From contig SVRF01000012.1 of the NCBI GenBank assembly GCA_015064945.1, positions 1 through 45,031 on the forward strand: DNA of 45,031 nt, given 5' to 3'. Source of the DNA: Oscillospiraceae bacterium (lineage in GTDB: Bacteria; Bacillota; Clostridia; Oscillospirales; CAG-382). The notes below the pieces were generated by a model that worked only from the letters and a program-made list of their open reading frames with translations, ran no database searches and was not told the DNA's origin. Made by a program: the position numbers and the translations under genes. Shown here in pieces: positions 33,525-41,980 of the stretch. Positions within the stretch are counted from its first letter, which is position 1, and every line of letters begins with the position of its first letter.

Positions 33525-33566
33525 AGAAGGCTTTTCGGCGTAACGCCGAAAAGCCTTCTGCTTTTT
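33525..33566. terminator. Terminator after asnA, 16-bp perfect stem
   Basis: AGAAGGCTTTTCGGCG (33525-33540) pairs with CGCCGAAAAGCCTTCT (33544-33559) across a 3-base loop, then GCTTTTTT. It also serves the minus-strand regulator gene that ends at 33566. Confidence 0.92.
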
Positions 33567-33751
33567 TATTGTTCCTTTTGCTCAAAGTCTATTTTGCCGT
33601 GCTTGGCTTCAAAATCTCTTATACATTGGCGTATAAGGTATAGAATTTGACCGTTGGCAGAGCGCCCCTCGTATTTGGCGATGTAATGTAACTTGCCGTG
33701 AAGCTCGGGCTCTACCTCTATGCCTAAATGCTTGTTGTTTTTGTTCCTCAT
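33566..33751 (-). CDS. Small ribbon-helix-helix (Arc-like) DNA-binding protein
   Basis: A 61-residue protein (MRNKNNKHLGIEVEPELHGK...). The pattern of a short N-terminal strand (HLGIEVEPEL), helix (HGKLHYIAKYEG), Arg-Ser turn and second helix (NGQILYLIRQCIRDFEAKH) fits the Arc/MetJ ribbon-helix-helix fold, which works as a dimer on palindromic operators. ATG 33751 is preferred; an in-frame GTG at 33760 adds MGN but leaves no ribosome site. AT-rich palindromes of the right kind lie just upstream, so it may control its own promoter and a plus-strand one. No toxin gene adjoins it. Confidence 0.72.
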   Translation of the reverse strand: MRNKNNKHLGIEVEPELHGKLHYIAKYEGRSANGQILYLIRQCIRDFEAKHGKIDFEQKEQ

Positions 33752-33815
33752 ATTTCCCACCCGATAATCTTACTTTAAGTATATTTTAAGATTATCTTGT
33801 GTTATAATGGGACAA

Positions 33816-33836
33816 GTATACTTGATATAAGTATAC
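33816..33836. promoter_or_regulatory. 21-bp palindromic operator
   Basis: GTATACTT (33816-33823), spacer GATAT, AAGTATAC (33829-33836): a perfect 8-bp inverted repeat. A related half-site AAGTATA occurs at 33776-33782. It lies 65 bases upstream of the ribbon-helix-helix gene, which reads away from it, and is a natural target for that protein. Confidence 0.7.
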
Positions 33837-33854
33837 CAAATTTTAAACAACGAG

Positions 33855-33940
33855 TTGCAAAAACGGAAAAACGGTTTATAATCTTGCCACGTGAAGAGGA
33901 GGCTTTTCGGTTTCTTGCGAAAAGCCTCCCTCGTTTATTT
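33855..33940 (+). ncRNA. Possible very short transcript: promoter followed at once by a terminator
   Basis: TTGCAA (33855-33860), 16-base spacer, TATAAT (33877-33882); start expected near 33889. Nine bases later a 12-bp perfect hairpin (GGAGGCTTTTCG 33898-33909, CGAAAAGCCTCC 33918-33929) begins, followed by a T-rich tract. If real, the RNA is only about 50 bases and has no room for a gene. The hairpin shares the GGCTTTTCG core with the asnA terminator. Confidence 0.35.
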
Positions 33941-34085
33941 ACTGTTGTTTTTTACAAGATGCATTTAAAAGCTGTAATACTTAATGTCATTTTAAGTCTG
34001 CGGGCTTAAAATAAAGTCGGGTCTATCCCGGATACATCAGCTTAAACTTAGTTTCCCTGCGAACGCAGTGAGTAAAGGGGCGTTT

Positions 34086-34940
34086 CTATTTGCAACAACC
34101 TCTGTCGCCTCTGTCGCCTTTGTCGTATCTGTTATCGCCTGTGTCCGCATAGGGGAAGAACTCTTCTATCGGGAAGCTCATTCTGCCGAATACGTTGCAG
34201 GGGTCGGAAGAGCTGATGGCAGGGGTACTGTCCTTTTCGGGCAGACAGAAACGGGATGCCGGGATAACAAGCTGTACGGGGCGTTCCATACGGATAACGG
34301 AGAAGATGCCTACGGAAACAAACAGCTCGTTAACGCCTGCGCCGTCCACCAAACAACCGTCAAACTTACACTTTATGCCGTCGGGCAGGCTGTCGATATT
34401 GCAGCAGCAGTTACCAAAGTTACGGCAACGCTCCATAAGCTTAACGTCAAGGCAAATGGGGGGTGCAACCTCAACGGTAACGGTGGGCAGTTCGGGCTCG
34501 TTTTCGCACTTAAGCTTGGGGGGCAGCTTGCAAAAACCGTTGTTTTCGGGGTCGGAGGTAAACACACTAACATTTTTCTCGCCACCGAAAAGTATAATCT
34601 TCTTGTCATAAACCGCAAGACCCTTAACCTCATAAGACTTACCGCAAACGCAAACCTCTACGGTAATACACAAATAGTACCTTATAAGTACCTGATAGAA
34701 GCCCTTGTTAAAAGGCACGGGGTCGATGGTAATGTCCGTAGTCATAACCTCTGCACCCTTACAGCGCACAGCGGTGGCACGGTCGATAAGCTCTTGCGCA
34801 CATTCGCACAGGTAAACTCTTATATCCTCCAAACAATCCTTGTCCTTGGCAGAATCAAAGATTTTATTTGCGGTAATACAGCAAACATTATCGGAGGCTT
34901 TGCCGCAACCAAGCGGCTGGCAATTTAGTCTTTCACCCAT
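34086..34940 (-). CDS. Cys-rich conserved clostridial protein, possibly spore-associated
   Basis: A 284-residue soluble protein with about 25 cysteines, including clusters (CNCQ-like start LNCQPLGCGK, NCCCNI, RGCCK at the end). Recognisable conserved segments are KDCLEDIRVYL, PVPFNKGFYQVLIRYY, VYDKKIILFGGEKNVSVF, VEVAPPICLDVKL, VSVGIFSVIRMERPVQLVIPA and FPIEEFFP; this set occurs, as I recall it, in a family of unknown function kept in spore-forming Clostridia. No signal peptide or membrane segment. The tail (GDNRYDKGDRGDRGCCK) is a low-complexity charged end. The minus reading is preferred over the similarly long plus frame because of its AAGGAGG ribosome site, the conserved segments and normal codon use. 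A spore-coat place is inferred from Cys content only. Confidence 0.75.
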   Translation of the reverse strand: MGERLNCQPLGCGKASDNVCCITANKIFDSAKDKDCLEDIRVYLCECAQELIDRATAVRCKGAEVMTTDITIDPVPFNKGFYQVLIRYYLCITVEVCVCGKSYEVKGLAVYDKKIILFGGEKNVSVFTSDPENNGFCKLPPKLKCENEPELPTVTVEVAPPICLDVKLMERCRNFGNCCCNIDSLPDGIKCKFDGCLVDGAGVNELFVSVGIFSVIRMERPVQLVIPASRFCLPEKDSTPAISSSDPCNVFGRMSFPIEEFFPYADTGDNRYDKGDRGDRGCCK

Positions 34941-34999
34941 TGGATATATCCTCCTTGAAATACTGAATAGGCGTTTGTGAACCGACGCCTTTCTGTATC

Positions 35000-35007
35000 A
35001 TATTATG
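35000..35007 (-). promoter_or_regulatory. Possible sporulation-type -10 box for the Cys-rich gene
   Basis: CATAATAT on the minus strand, about 60 bases ahead of the start codon, resembles the -10 element of mother-cell sigma factors (CATA with a following AT). No matching -35 is clear. Weak support only. Confidence 0.25.
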
Positions 35008-35086
35008 CACACGGCTTTTTATTGTGAAAAAGTAGTTTTGCCAAAATGCCCTAAAGCGCCACCGAAAAATTGAACAATATTGCCAC

Positions 35087-35115
35087 TTGACAAAGAAAAA
35101 CACGGTATATATAAT
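35087..35115 (+). promoter_or_regulatory. Promoter of the large dockerin amidase gene
   Basis: TTGACA (35087-35092), 17-base spacer, TATAAT (35110-35115): full consensus. The leader to the start codon is about 70 bases. Confidence 0.85.
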
Positions 35116-35192
35116 ATAAGGTACTGTATTAATCACGATCTTTCTCTTTGTTTACAACAAAGGAAGAAATACAAAAAAAGGAGACTTCTATT

Positions 35193-38100
35193 ATGCAATC
35201 CAAAAGATTGTTGGCTATGGTCCTTGTTCTTACAATGATCATATCCTCCGCATCCGCTTTGTTTGTGGCTTCTGCGGCTAATGTTGAAGATGTTGAAAAA
35301 ACTCTCAACGTTTCTGATGAAGGCATACAGACTATCATCGGCGTTATGAACACTGATGACAGCACTACAACCAACGGTGCAGTTACCATCACTGCTCCTA
35401 CCAAGGTAAACGTAGGCGAACAGTTCACCGTAACCTACACCTTTACCGAATTCGAAGAAGGCAGTGGCAACCCCGGCTGCTTCGTAATTCCTATGTCTAT
35501 CGACACCAAGTACATCACTCTTAAGGCAGCTGACGTTTCCACTATGGATATAGTTGAAACCAGAGGCACCGCAAACACTGCTGATACTTGGACCGACGCA
35601 AGTAACTTCAAGACTGCAGCTACCGCTACCGCTGAATCTACGATCGTAGATTTCAACCTCAGCCTTGTATATGATGACATCGTTGATGCTATCGGCGATA
35701 CCTTCACCGTAGAAGTATACTTCATCGCTCAGAGCGTTGGCGAAACTTCTATCGAATATAAGGAAAACATCAACCTTATGGACTGCTGGGTAGCATGGGA
35801 CACCTACTACACCGCTGATCCTCTACACTTTGAAATCGTTGATCCCAACGCAGAAGACTCCTCTGAAGTTATCTCCTCTGAAGAAGAAAGCTCCGAAGAT
35901 GTTTCTGTTGACGAAGGTCTTATTAACCTCGCTCCTTCCGCACAGTACAAGGGCGACGGTCAGGATAACGGCACTTCCGGCAACTACTGTGAAGCTCCCG
36001 GTACCGATTGGGAAGTTTACCACGCAGGTAAGCTTAACGATGGCATTATCCCCAACGGCGACGCTGCTTCTACCAAGGGCCAAAATGTAGAAGTTTACAC
36101 CCTTGCTGTAGGTCCCGGTGAAATCAACGTAATCTTTAAACTTGCCGACTCTGCTTATATCAGCATTGTCGACGTTTATATGAACGACAGAGATGACAAC
36201 GCTAAGTGCGGTTATCCCGATAAGATCGAAGTTTACGTTGGTTACAGCGAAGACTTCGCAACCGCTACCTATGTTGGCGAAGCTACCACTACCGATCCCG
36301 AAGGCGCAGTAAGACTTTACTCTGTTGCTGCAGACGTAACAGGTTCTTATGTTCTTATTAAGTTCACTGCAGGTGAACAGTACAGAATCACCCTTTCCGA
36401 AGTTGGAATTTGGGGCTACGCTGCAGAAATCGAAGACGAAACTTCCGAAGAAACTTCTGAAGACATTTCTTCTGAAGAAAGCTCCGAAGTTATCTCCTCT
36501 GAAGAAGAAAGCTCTGAAGTTATCTCCTCCGAAGAAGAAACTTCTGAAGACATCTCCTCCGAAGAAAGCTCCGAAGTTATCTCCTCTGAGGAAGAAAGCT
36601 CCGAGGATGCTTCCTCCGAAGAAAGCTCTGAAGACATCTCCTCTGAAGAAAGTTCCGACGACGAACCTTCCGAAGACGTTCCCGCAGTTGACGTTCCTCT
36701 CGTTAACGTAGCAGGCGATGCTGAATATATGGGCGACGGTACCGACAACGGCACCACCGGCAACTATTGTGAAGCCCCCGGCGTTGAATGGGAAACCTAT
36801 CACGCAGGTAAGCTTAATGACGGCATTATTCCCGACGGTGACGCTTCCGTTACTCTGGGTCAGAACGTTGAGCTTTACCGTGTTGATACCGTTCCCGGCG
36901 AAATCAATGTATTCTTCAAGCTTGCAGAAGCTACCGACGTTAAGCTGGTTAATGTTTACATGAACAACAGAACCAACAACGATAATACAGGTTATCCCGC
37001 AAAGATCGAAGTTTACGTTGGTGACAGCGAAGACTTCGCTACCGCTACTTATGTTGGTGAAGCTACCACCACCGATCCCGAAGGCGCAATAAGACTTTAC
37101 TCTGTAGCTGCAGACGTAACAGGTTCTTATGTTCTTATTAAGTTCACCACCTCCGAAAAGTGGAGAATTACTGTTTCCGAAATTGAAATTATGACCGAAG
37201 CTGAAGCTTCCAACATCGCTCCCAACGGCGATTACAAGGCTACAGGCGTTACCAACGGCACCGGCAACTACGGCGAAGAATCCTGGACCGAATACCACGA
37301 CGGTAAGCTTACCGACGGCGTTATCCCCACAGGCGACTCCGCAGCTACCAAGGGTCAGAACGTAGAAATCTGGCTTGACGGTTTTGTATCCGGCACCGCA
37401 TACGTTTACTTCAAGTTTGATAACGAAGCTATCATCAGCGAAGCTAAGTTGTACATGAACACCCGCGCAACCTCCGGTAACAACAGAGGTTATCCCGCAA
37501 ACATCAACGTTTACGTTGGTGACAGCGAAGACATAAGCACCGCTACCTTCTTCGGTACTGCTACCACTACCGACCCCGAGGGCGCAGTTAGAGCATACAG
37601 CGCAAGCGGCAACCTCCTTGCAGGTACTTATGTAATCTTCGAAGTTGCAATTCAGGCACCCGCTATCGCAATTGCATACTCCGAAATCGAAATTATCGGT
37701 TACGGCGGCGAAGCTGATGTTCCCGTTATCCCCGAACTTAACGCTCCCACCGGTATCACCGGTAACCTTTCTCAGATGGAAACCTTTGAAGCTCCCACGA
37801 TCTCTTGGGACGCTGTAGAAGGCGCAGTAGCATACGACGTTTACGTTGACGATACTCTCGTTGGCGAAAACCTCACCGATACTACTTACACCATCGTTAT
37901 GGACCCCGTTGTTGCATACGGCAGCAATACCTCCTACTCCAAGGCAACCGTAGTTGCTAAGGGCGACGGCGTTAATTACATCGACTCCGCAAGATCCGAA
38001 AGCTACAACTTCTTCTATGTTGAAAAGCCTCTCGATCTCAGAGGAAACCGTGTAACCTCCGCCGACATCATCATCGACCCCGGTCACGGCGGTTCTCAGC

Positions 38101-40097
38101 CCGGTGCTGTTAACGGCGACAGACAGGAAAAGGATGATACCCTTGATATGTCCCTCAGAATGGGCGAAATCTTTGAAGCTCTCGGCTACACCGTAGCATA
38201 CACAAGAATAGAAGACGTTGACGACGGCCTTATGAGCAGAGCTGCTAAGGTTAACGCAGGCGACTTCAAACTCTTCATCTGCGTACATCGTAACTCCTTC
38301 ACAACACTGGGCGTTAGCGGTATCGAAGTTCTCCACGAAACCGGCGACACAACCGACGAAGCTTACGCACAGGCAGTTCTTGACGAACTCGTTGCTCTCG
38401 ACCTCTTCAAGAACAGAGGCCTTAAGCCCAGAGATAACCTTGTTGTTACCAACAACGCAAGTGACTCTGTTCCTACAATCCTTGTAGAGCTTGGCTTCAT
38501 CAGCAATATCAACGAGCCTCCTCTTGATTTCCTTCCCACCGATAACGAACTCTTTGATGCAAACTTTGACGAAATAGCTCTTGCTATGGTTAAGGGCTCC
38601 ATTAAGTATCTCGGTTACAATGCAAGTTATGCAGGTAACATCAACATCAACGGCACCGATTACAGCTTCGACAGCGAAAACAACGTAATCGACGTAACTC
38701 TCGGCTCCGCTGATGCTGCAATTGATCTGGACTTCATCCACGCACTTGGTATGACCAATGTAGCTATCTCTACCGACGGCGAAACTTGGGCAGACCAGAG
38801 CTTCGAACTTATTGACAGCACCATCGAAGGCTTCCACGGCGACAAGATGGCTTGCGCTTCCTTCAACGCTTCTTACAGCGAAGCAACAAGCCTCCAGTTC
38901 AAGGTTGGCTACGCACTTGAAGGCGAAACCCTTTGGGCTACCGAAGAGGTTATCCTTACAGTTAACTTCACCGTAGATGCAGATGATTCTTCCTCCGAAG
39001 ATGAAACTACAGAAGAGCCTTCTTCCTCCGAAGATGAACCTTCTGAATCTGAAGACGAAAGCTACCTCGAAGTAGAAGACAACCTCCTTCTTGGCAAGGA
39101 CTACACCGTAGTTACCGACGCAACCGTATCCAAGGCAGACAGCGGCAACCTTATGACCAACGGCGCTATCCGTGGTGACAAGAACAACGCATGGAACGGC
39201 GACCTGGGCGTTAACGACGTTTCCGTAGAATGGTTCGGCACTTCCAAGACCATCACCTACACCTTCACCTTCGACGCAGCTACCGACGTTTCCGAAATCG
39301 TATTCCGTAACGTTCGTATCGCATCCAACCGTGCATTCGGTACACTCGTAATCAACGGTTCCACCATCGTTTTGTCCGGTCAGTGGACTAAGACTCCCGT
39401 TGCAGGCGCACCTCTCTACGGTCAGGACGGCGACGCTGTAGAACAGTACTTCGACGTATCCGTAGCAGTTGACCTTCAGGGCATCACCGAACTCTCCATC
39501 GGCCTCATCACCGATATGTACGTATGCCAGTATGACGAAATCATGGCATTCGGCGCAGCAGGCGACGAACCTTCTTCCGATGTAGAACCTTCCGAAGAAA
39601 CTTCTGAAGAAACCTCCGAAGTTATCTCCTCTGAAGACTCCGAAGAAACCTCTGAAGTTATCACTTCCGAAGAATCCGAAGAGTCTGAAGAAACCTCCTT
39701 TGATATCACTTCTGAAGAATCCGAAGAAACTTCCGAAGAAACTTCTGACGACGAAACCTCCGACGACGTAGCAGACGTAGTTTACGGTGACGTAAACAAC
39801 GACGGCGCAGTTAACAGCCTTGACGCTGCTCAGACCCTTAAGCATGACGCTAAGCTCATCACCCTTGATGACGCTGCTCTTGCTGCAGCTGACGTAAACG
39901 GCGACGGCACAGTTAACAGCCTTGACGCTGCTCAGGTTCTTAAGTTCGACGCTAAGCTTATCGACAGCTTCCCTGTTGAAGACGCAGCTGACGAAGAAAG
40001 CTCTGAAGAACTTTCCGCTATCGAATCCTCTGATGCTGCCATCAGCGAAGACGAAGAAGATTCTTCTGTAGAGTCCTCTGACGAAATCAGCGCATAA
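35193..40097 (+). CDS. Secreted multidomain N-acetylmuramoyl-L-alanine amidase with dockerin
   Basis: A 1634-residue secreted protein. Signal peptide about 1-29; a cohesin-like beta domain about 40-210; Ser/Glu linker; three copies of an F5/8C-like domain at about 243-410, 503-670 and 672-839 (KLNDGIIP... GQNVEVY, GYPDKIEVYVG, TTTDPEGAVRLYS); an Fn3-like domain about 843-945; an Amidase_3 catalytic domain about 957-1143 with zinc ligands His965 (DPGHGG), Glu979 (RQEKDD), His1032 (CVHRN) and catalytic Glu1099 (LVELGF). Then a beta domain, another linker, a second discoidin-like domain (about 1293-1456), a linker, a dockerin (about 1530-1594) and an acidic Ser-rich tail. It should cleave the amide between MurNAc and the peptide. 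ATG 35193 has AAAGGAG upstream. A dockerin on a cell-wall amidase is unusual. Confidence 0.9.
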   Translation: MQSKRLLAMVLVLTMIISSASALFVASAANVEDVEKTLNVSDEGIQTIIGVMNTDDSTTTNGAVTITAPTKVNVGEQFTVTYTFTEFEEGSGNPGCFVIPMSIDTKYITLKAADVSTMDIVETRGTANTADTWTDASNFKTAATATAESTIVDFNLSLVYDDIVDAIGDTFTVEVYFIAQSVGETSIEYKENINLMDCWVAWDTYYTADPLHFEIVDPNAEDSSEVISSEEESSEDVSVDEGLINLAPSAQYKGDGQDNGTSGNYCEAPGTDWEVYHAGKLNDGIIPNGDAASTKGQNVEVYTLAVGPGEINVIFKLADSAYISIVDVYMNDRDDNAKCGYPDKIEVYVGYSEDFATATYVGEATTTDPEGAVRLYSVAADVTGSYVLIKFTAGEQYRITLSEVGIWGYAAEIEDETSEETSEDISSEESSEVISSEEESSEVISSEEETSEDISSEESSEVISSEEESSEDASSEESSEDISSEESSDDEPSEDVPAVDVPLVNVAGDAEYMGDGTDNGTTGNYCEAPGVEWETYHAGKLNDGIIPDGDASVTLGQNVELYRVDTVPGEINVFFKLAEATDVKLVNVYMNNRTNNDNTGYPAKIEVYVGDSEDFATATYVGEATTTDPEGAIRLYSVAADVTGSYVLIKFTTSEKWRITVSEIEIMTEAEASNIAPNGDYKATGVTNGTGNYGEESWTEYHDGKLTDGVIPTGDSAATKGQNVEIWLDGFVSGTAYVYFKFDNEAIISEAKLYMNTRATSGNNRGYPANINVYVGDSEDISTATFFGTATTTDPEGAVRAYSASGNLLAGTYVIFEVAIQAPAIAIAYSEIEIIGYGGEADVPVIPELNAPTGITGNLSQMETFEAPTISWDAVEGAVAYDVYVDDTLVGENLTDTTYTIVMDPVVAYGSNTSYSKATVVAKGDGVNYIDSARSESYNFFYVEKPLDLRGNRVTSADIIIDPGHGGSQPGAVNGDRQEKDDTLDMSLRMGEIFEALGYTVAYTRIEDVDDGLMSRAAKVNAGDFKLFICVHRNSFTTLGVSGIEVLHETGDTTDEAYAQAVLDELVALDLFKNRGLKPRDNLVVTNNASDSVPTILVELGFISNINEPPLDFLPTDNELFDANFDEIALAMVKGSIKYLGYNASYAGNININGTDYSFDSENNVIDVTLGSADAAIDLDFIHALGMTNVAISTDGETWADQSFELIDSTIEGFHGDKMACASFNASYSEATSLQFKVGYALEGETLWATEEVILTVNFTVDADDSSSEDETTEEPSSSEDEPSESEDESYLEVEDNLLLGKDYTVVTDATVSKADSGNLMTNGAIRGDKNNAWNGDLGVNDVSVEWFGTSKTITYTFTFDAATDVSEIVFRNVRIASNRAFGTLVINGSTIVLSGQWTKTPVAGAPLYGQDGDAVEQYFDVSVAVDLQGITELSIGLITDMYVCQYDEIMAFGAAGDEPSSDVEPSEETSEETSEVISSEDSEETSEVITSEESEESEETSFDITSEESEETSEETSDDETSDDVADVVYGDVNNDGAVNSLDAAQTLKHDAKLITLDDAALAAADVNGDGTVNSLDAAQVLKFDAKLIDSFPVEDAADEESSEELSAIESSDAAISEDEEDSSVESSDEISA
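36427..36681 (+). repeat. Ser/Glu-rich repeat linker in the amidase
   Basis: Codes for irregular tandem SSEESSEVISSEEE-type units between the first two F5/8C-like copies. Shorter tracts of the same kind are at about 35854-35905, 38986-39065, 39571-39765 and at the 3' end. GAA and TCC/TCT codons dominate, giving purine-rich runs that also keep the antisense frames open. Confidence 0.8.
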
Positions 40098-40110
40098 TTA
40101 TTAAATAGCA

Positions 40111-40146
40111 TGAGCGCCCCTGCTTTCGCAGGGGCGCTCACTTTTT
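40111..40146. terminator. Terminator after the amidase
   Basis: TGAGCGCCCCTGC (40111-40123) pairs perfectly with GCAGGGGCGCTCA (40128-40140), loop TTTC, then CTTTTT. Confidence 0.92.
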
Positions 40147-40198
40147 ATCCAAAAGCTCTTAAATAAGTCGGCTGTATTCACGTAGCAATTAAAAACCA

Positions 40199-40226
40199 TT
40201 GACAAAATGCAAGTTTCTTGTATAAT
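40199..40226 (+). promoter_or_regulatory. Promoter of the Ser-Ser-Asp-Glu-Pro repeat gene
   Basis: TTGACA (40199-40204), 16-base spacer, TATAAT (40221-40226); start codon 51 bases downstream. Confidence 0.82.
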
Positions 40227-40276
40227 AGAAGTTAAAGGGTATATTTATAACATAAAGCTTGAAAAGAGGAACAACC

Positions 40277-41923
40277 ATGAAAAAATTACTTGCACTTGTA
40301 GTAGTATTTGCAATGCTTGTAACGGCAGCAAGCGCCGCCACATTTGTAACGGCAAACACCCAGGGAATATCCGCCCCCGGCGCAAAGGCTGTAGCAAGTA
40401 CCACCTACACCCTTAGCTTTGAAGATAACGAAAACGGCACAGGCACGCTTACCGTGACCTTGCCGGCAAACATACAGAACGGCAAGATAGCAATTAAAAC
40501 ATCCGCAGATCTGAGCTATGTTGCAAACTCTGCCCAAAGTCCTATTGACGGCACGGTTAACGACACCGCTGTATCCACCAAGGGCATCGTTGTCTCCTTT
40601 GCAGAAGCACGCAGTTATAACGAAAACGCCGTGCTTTTAACCGCCGAATATACCATTGCCTCCGGCGCTCAAATCACCGCAGATGATATTATAGTTGACA
40701 GTTGGAAGCTTGGTGACGGCACCAGCTATGTATCCACCAACGCAGACGGCAACGTTAACGTGATTATAAAGGAACGCCCCGTGGTTTCCGTTAGCGACAA
40801 TCTGCTTCTCGGCAAGCCCTACACCGTGGTAACTGACGCAACCGCCAACAAAGCAGACGGCGGCAACTACATTACCAACGGCGCAATCCGCGGTGACGCA
40901 GACAATGCATGGAACGGCGACCTTGCGGTTACGGGCGTAACCGTTGAATGGTTCGGCACCTCCAAGACGATAACCTATACCTTTGCCTTTGACACGGCTA
41001 CCAATGTTGACGAGATAGTTTTCCGCAACGTCCGCATCGCTTCCAACCGTGCTTTCGGTACGGTTGTGGTTAACGGCAGTACCATTGTTATGTCCTCTCA
41101 GGCAAGCAAGACCGCTGTTGTCGGTGCTCCCCTTTACGGAGTGGACTCTCCCATAGAGCAGTACTTTGACATTTCTATCCCCGTTGTGCTTACAGGTATA
41201 ACCGAACTTACCGTAGCACTTATTACCGATATGTATGTTTGCCAATATGACGAAATTGAGGCATACGGCGAAAACGGCACTACCTCAGAAGAGCCCTCCT
41301 CTGACGAGCCTTCCTCCGATGAGCCTTCCTCCGATGAGCCTTCCTCTGACGAGCCTTCCTCTGACGAGCCTTCCTCCGATGAGCCTTCCTCTGACGAGCC
41401 TTCCTCTGATGAGCCTTCCTCCGATGAGCCTTCCTCCGACGAGCCTTCCTCTGACGAGCCTTCCTCCGATGAGCCTTCATCTGACGAGCCTTCATCCGAC
41501 GAGCCTTCCTCCGACGAGCCTTCCTCTGACGAGCCTTCATCTGACGAGCCTTCATCTGACGAGCCTTCATCCAACGAGCCTTCTTCCGACGAAAGCTCCG
41601 AAGACTCTTCCGTAGAAGACTCCGAAGATGCAAGCACTGACGACGCTTCTTCCGATGAGGACTCTTCCGAAGACCAATCTTCTGACGATGAGCCCTCCGA
41701 TGAGCCTGCCGACCTGCTCTACGGCGATGTAAATGCCGACACAAGCGTTAACAGCCTTGACGCCGCACAGGCTCTTAAGCACGACGCTAAGCTTATAACC
41801 CTTGAAGGTGTTGCTTTGACCGTTGGTGACGTAAACGGTGACGGCGTGGTTAACAGCCTTGATGCCGCACAGATACTTAAGTTTGACGCTAAGCTTATAA
41901 GCCTGTTCCCTGTTGAAGAATAA
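40277..41923 (+). CDS. Secreted dockerin protein with cohesin-like and discoidin-like domains
   Basis: A 548-residue secreted protein. Signal peptide about 1-20 (MKKLLALVVVFAMLVTAASA). Residues about 35-165 form a cohesin-like beta domain (GTGTLTVTLPANIQNGKIAI... VVSFAEARSYNENAVLLTAEY); 170-333 are a discoidin-like domain nearly the same as the one at 1293-1456 of the large amidase (NAWNGDL, TVEWFGTSKTITYTF, NVRIASNRAFGT, ITDMYVCQYDEI). Residues 341-435 are 19 five-residue repeats, SSDEP except the last, SSNEP; an acidic linker follows, then a type I dockerin (about 478-545; GDVNADTSVNSLDAAQ, GDVNGDGVVNSLDAAQ). No enzyme domain is seen: likely a binding or spacer part of the same assembly. 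ATG 40277 has AGAGGA upstream. It has its own promoter and terminator. Confidence 0.85.
   Translation: MKKLLALVVVFAMLVTAASAATFVTANTQGISAPGAKAVASTTYTLSFEDNENGTGTLTVTLPANIQNGKIAIKTSADLSYVANSAQSPIDGTVNDTAVSTKGIVVSFAEARSYNENAVLLTAEYTIASGAQITADDIIVDSWKLGDGTSYVSTNADGNVNVIIKERPVVSVSDNLLLGKPYTVVTDATANKADGGNYITNGAIRGDADNAWNGDLAVTGVTVEWFGTSKTITYTFAFDTATNVDEIVFRNVRIASNRAFGTVVVNGSTIVMSSQASKTAVVGAPLYGVDSPIEQYFDISIPVVLTGITELTVALITDMYVCQYDEIEAYGENGTTSEEPSSDEPSSDEPSSDEPSSDEPSSDEPSSDEPSSDEPSSDEPSSDEPSSDEPSSDEPSSDEPSSDEPSSDEPSSDEPSSDEPSSDEPSSDEPSSNEPSSDESSEDSSVEDSEDASTDDASSDEDSSEDQSSDDEPSDEPADLLYGDVNADTSVNSLDAAQALKHDAKLITLEGVALTVGDVNGDGVVNSLDAAQILKFDAKLISLFPVEE
41297..41581 (+). repeat. 15-bp minisatellite, 19 copies, coding Ser-Ser-Asp-Glu-Pro
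   Basis: In-frame tandem units of the form TCCTCTGACGAGCCT. The changes between units are nearly all at third positions (TCT/TCC, GAC/GAT, TCC/TCA); the last unit codes Asn for Asp. A unit length divisible by three lets copy number change without a frameshift. Confidence 0.95.
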
Positions 41924-41938
41924 GCTGATATAAATTGA

Positions 41939-41964
41939 GGGAAGCCTTTACGGCTTCCCTTTTG
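41939..41964. terminator. Terminator after the repeat gene
   Basis: GGGAAGCC (41939-41946) pairs with GGCTTCCC (41952-41959), then TTTTG. Confidence 0.85.
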
Positions 41965-41980
41965 TTTTGCGCAAAGCTGT

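Larger units (their letters stand above)
33752..34085. other. Gene-free region with operator, promoter and terminator
   Basis: No convincing gene. In order: half-site AAGTATA at 33776, a TATAAT at 33803-33808, the 21-bp palindrome at 33816-33836, a promoter-like pair at 33855-33882 and a perfect terminator hairpin at 33898-33929. From about 33940 to 34085 I see only weak pairing (CCTGCGAACGCAG near 34057), which may end the minus-strand gene that follows. Confidence 0.6.

Noticed and set aside
33797..34009. 70-codon plus-strand frame in the gap after the regulator
   Set aside because: It spans a palindrome, a promoter and a terminator hairpin, has no ribosome site, and its peptide shows no fold-like pattern.
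34068..34928. Plus-strand 286-codon frame opposite the Cys-rich gene
   Set aside because: No ribosome site and no recognisable segments, whereas the minus frame has AAGGAGG and family-like blocks.
41297..41581. CRISPR array
   Set aside because: The repeats are directly adjacent 15-mers without spacers and lie inside a coding sequence.
41280..41744. Arg/Lys-rich, Leu/Pro-rich and Glu/Gly/Ser-rich frames in all readings across the minisatellite
   Set aside because: A tandem 15-bp repeat keeps several frames open. Only the Ser-Ser-Asp-Glu-Pro frame continues into a dockerin and has a signal peptide.
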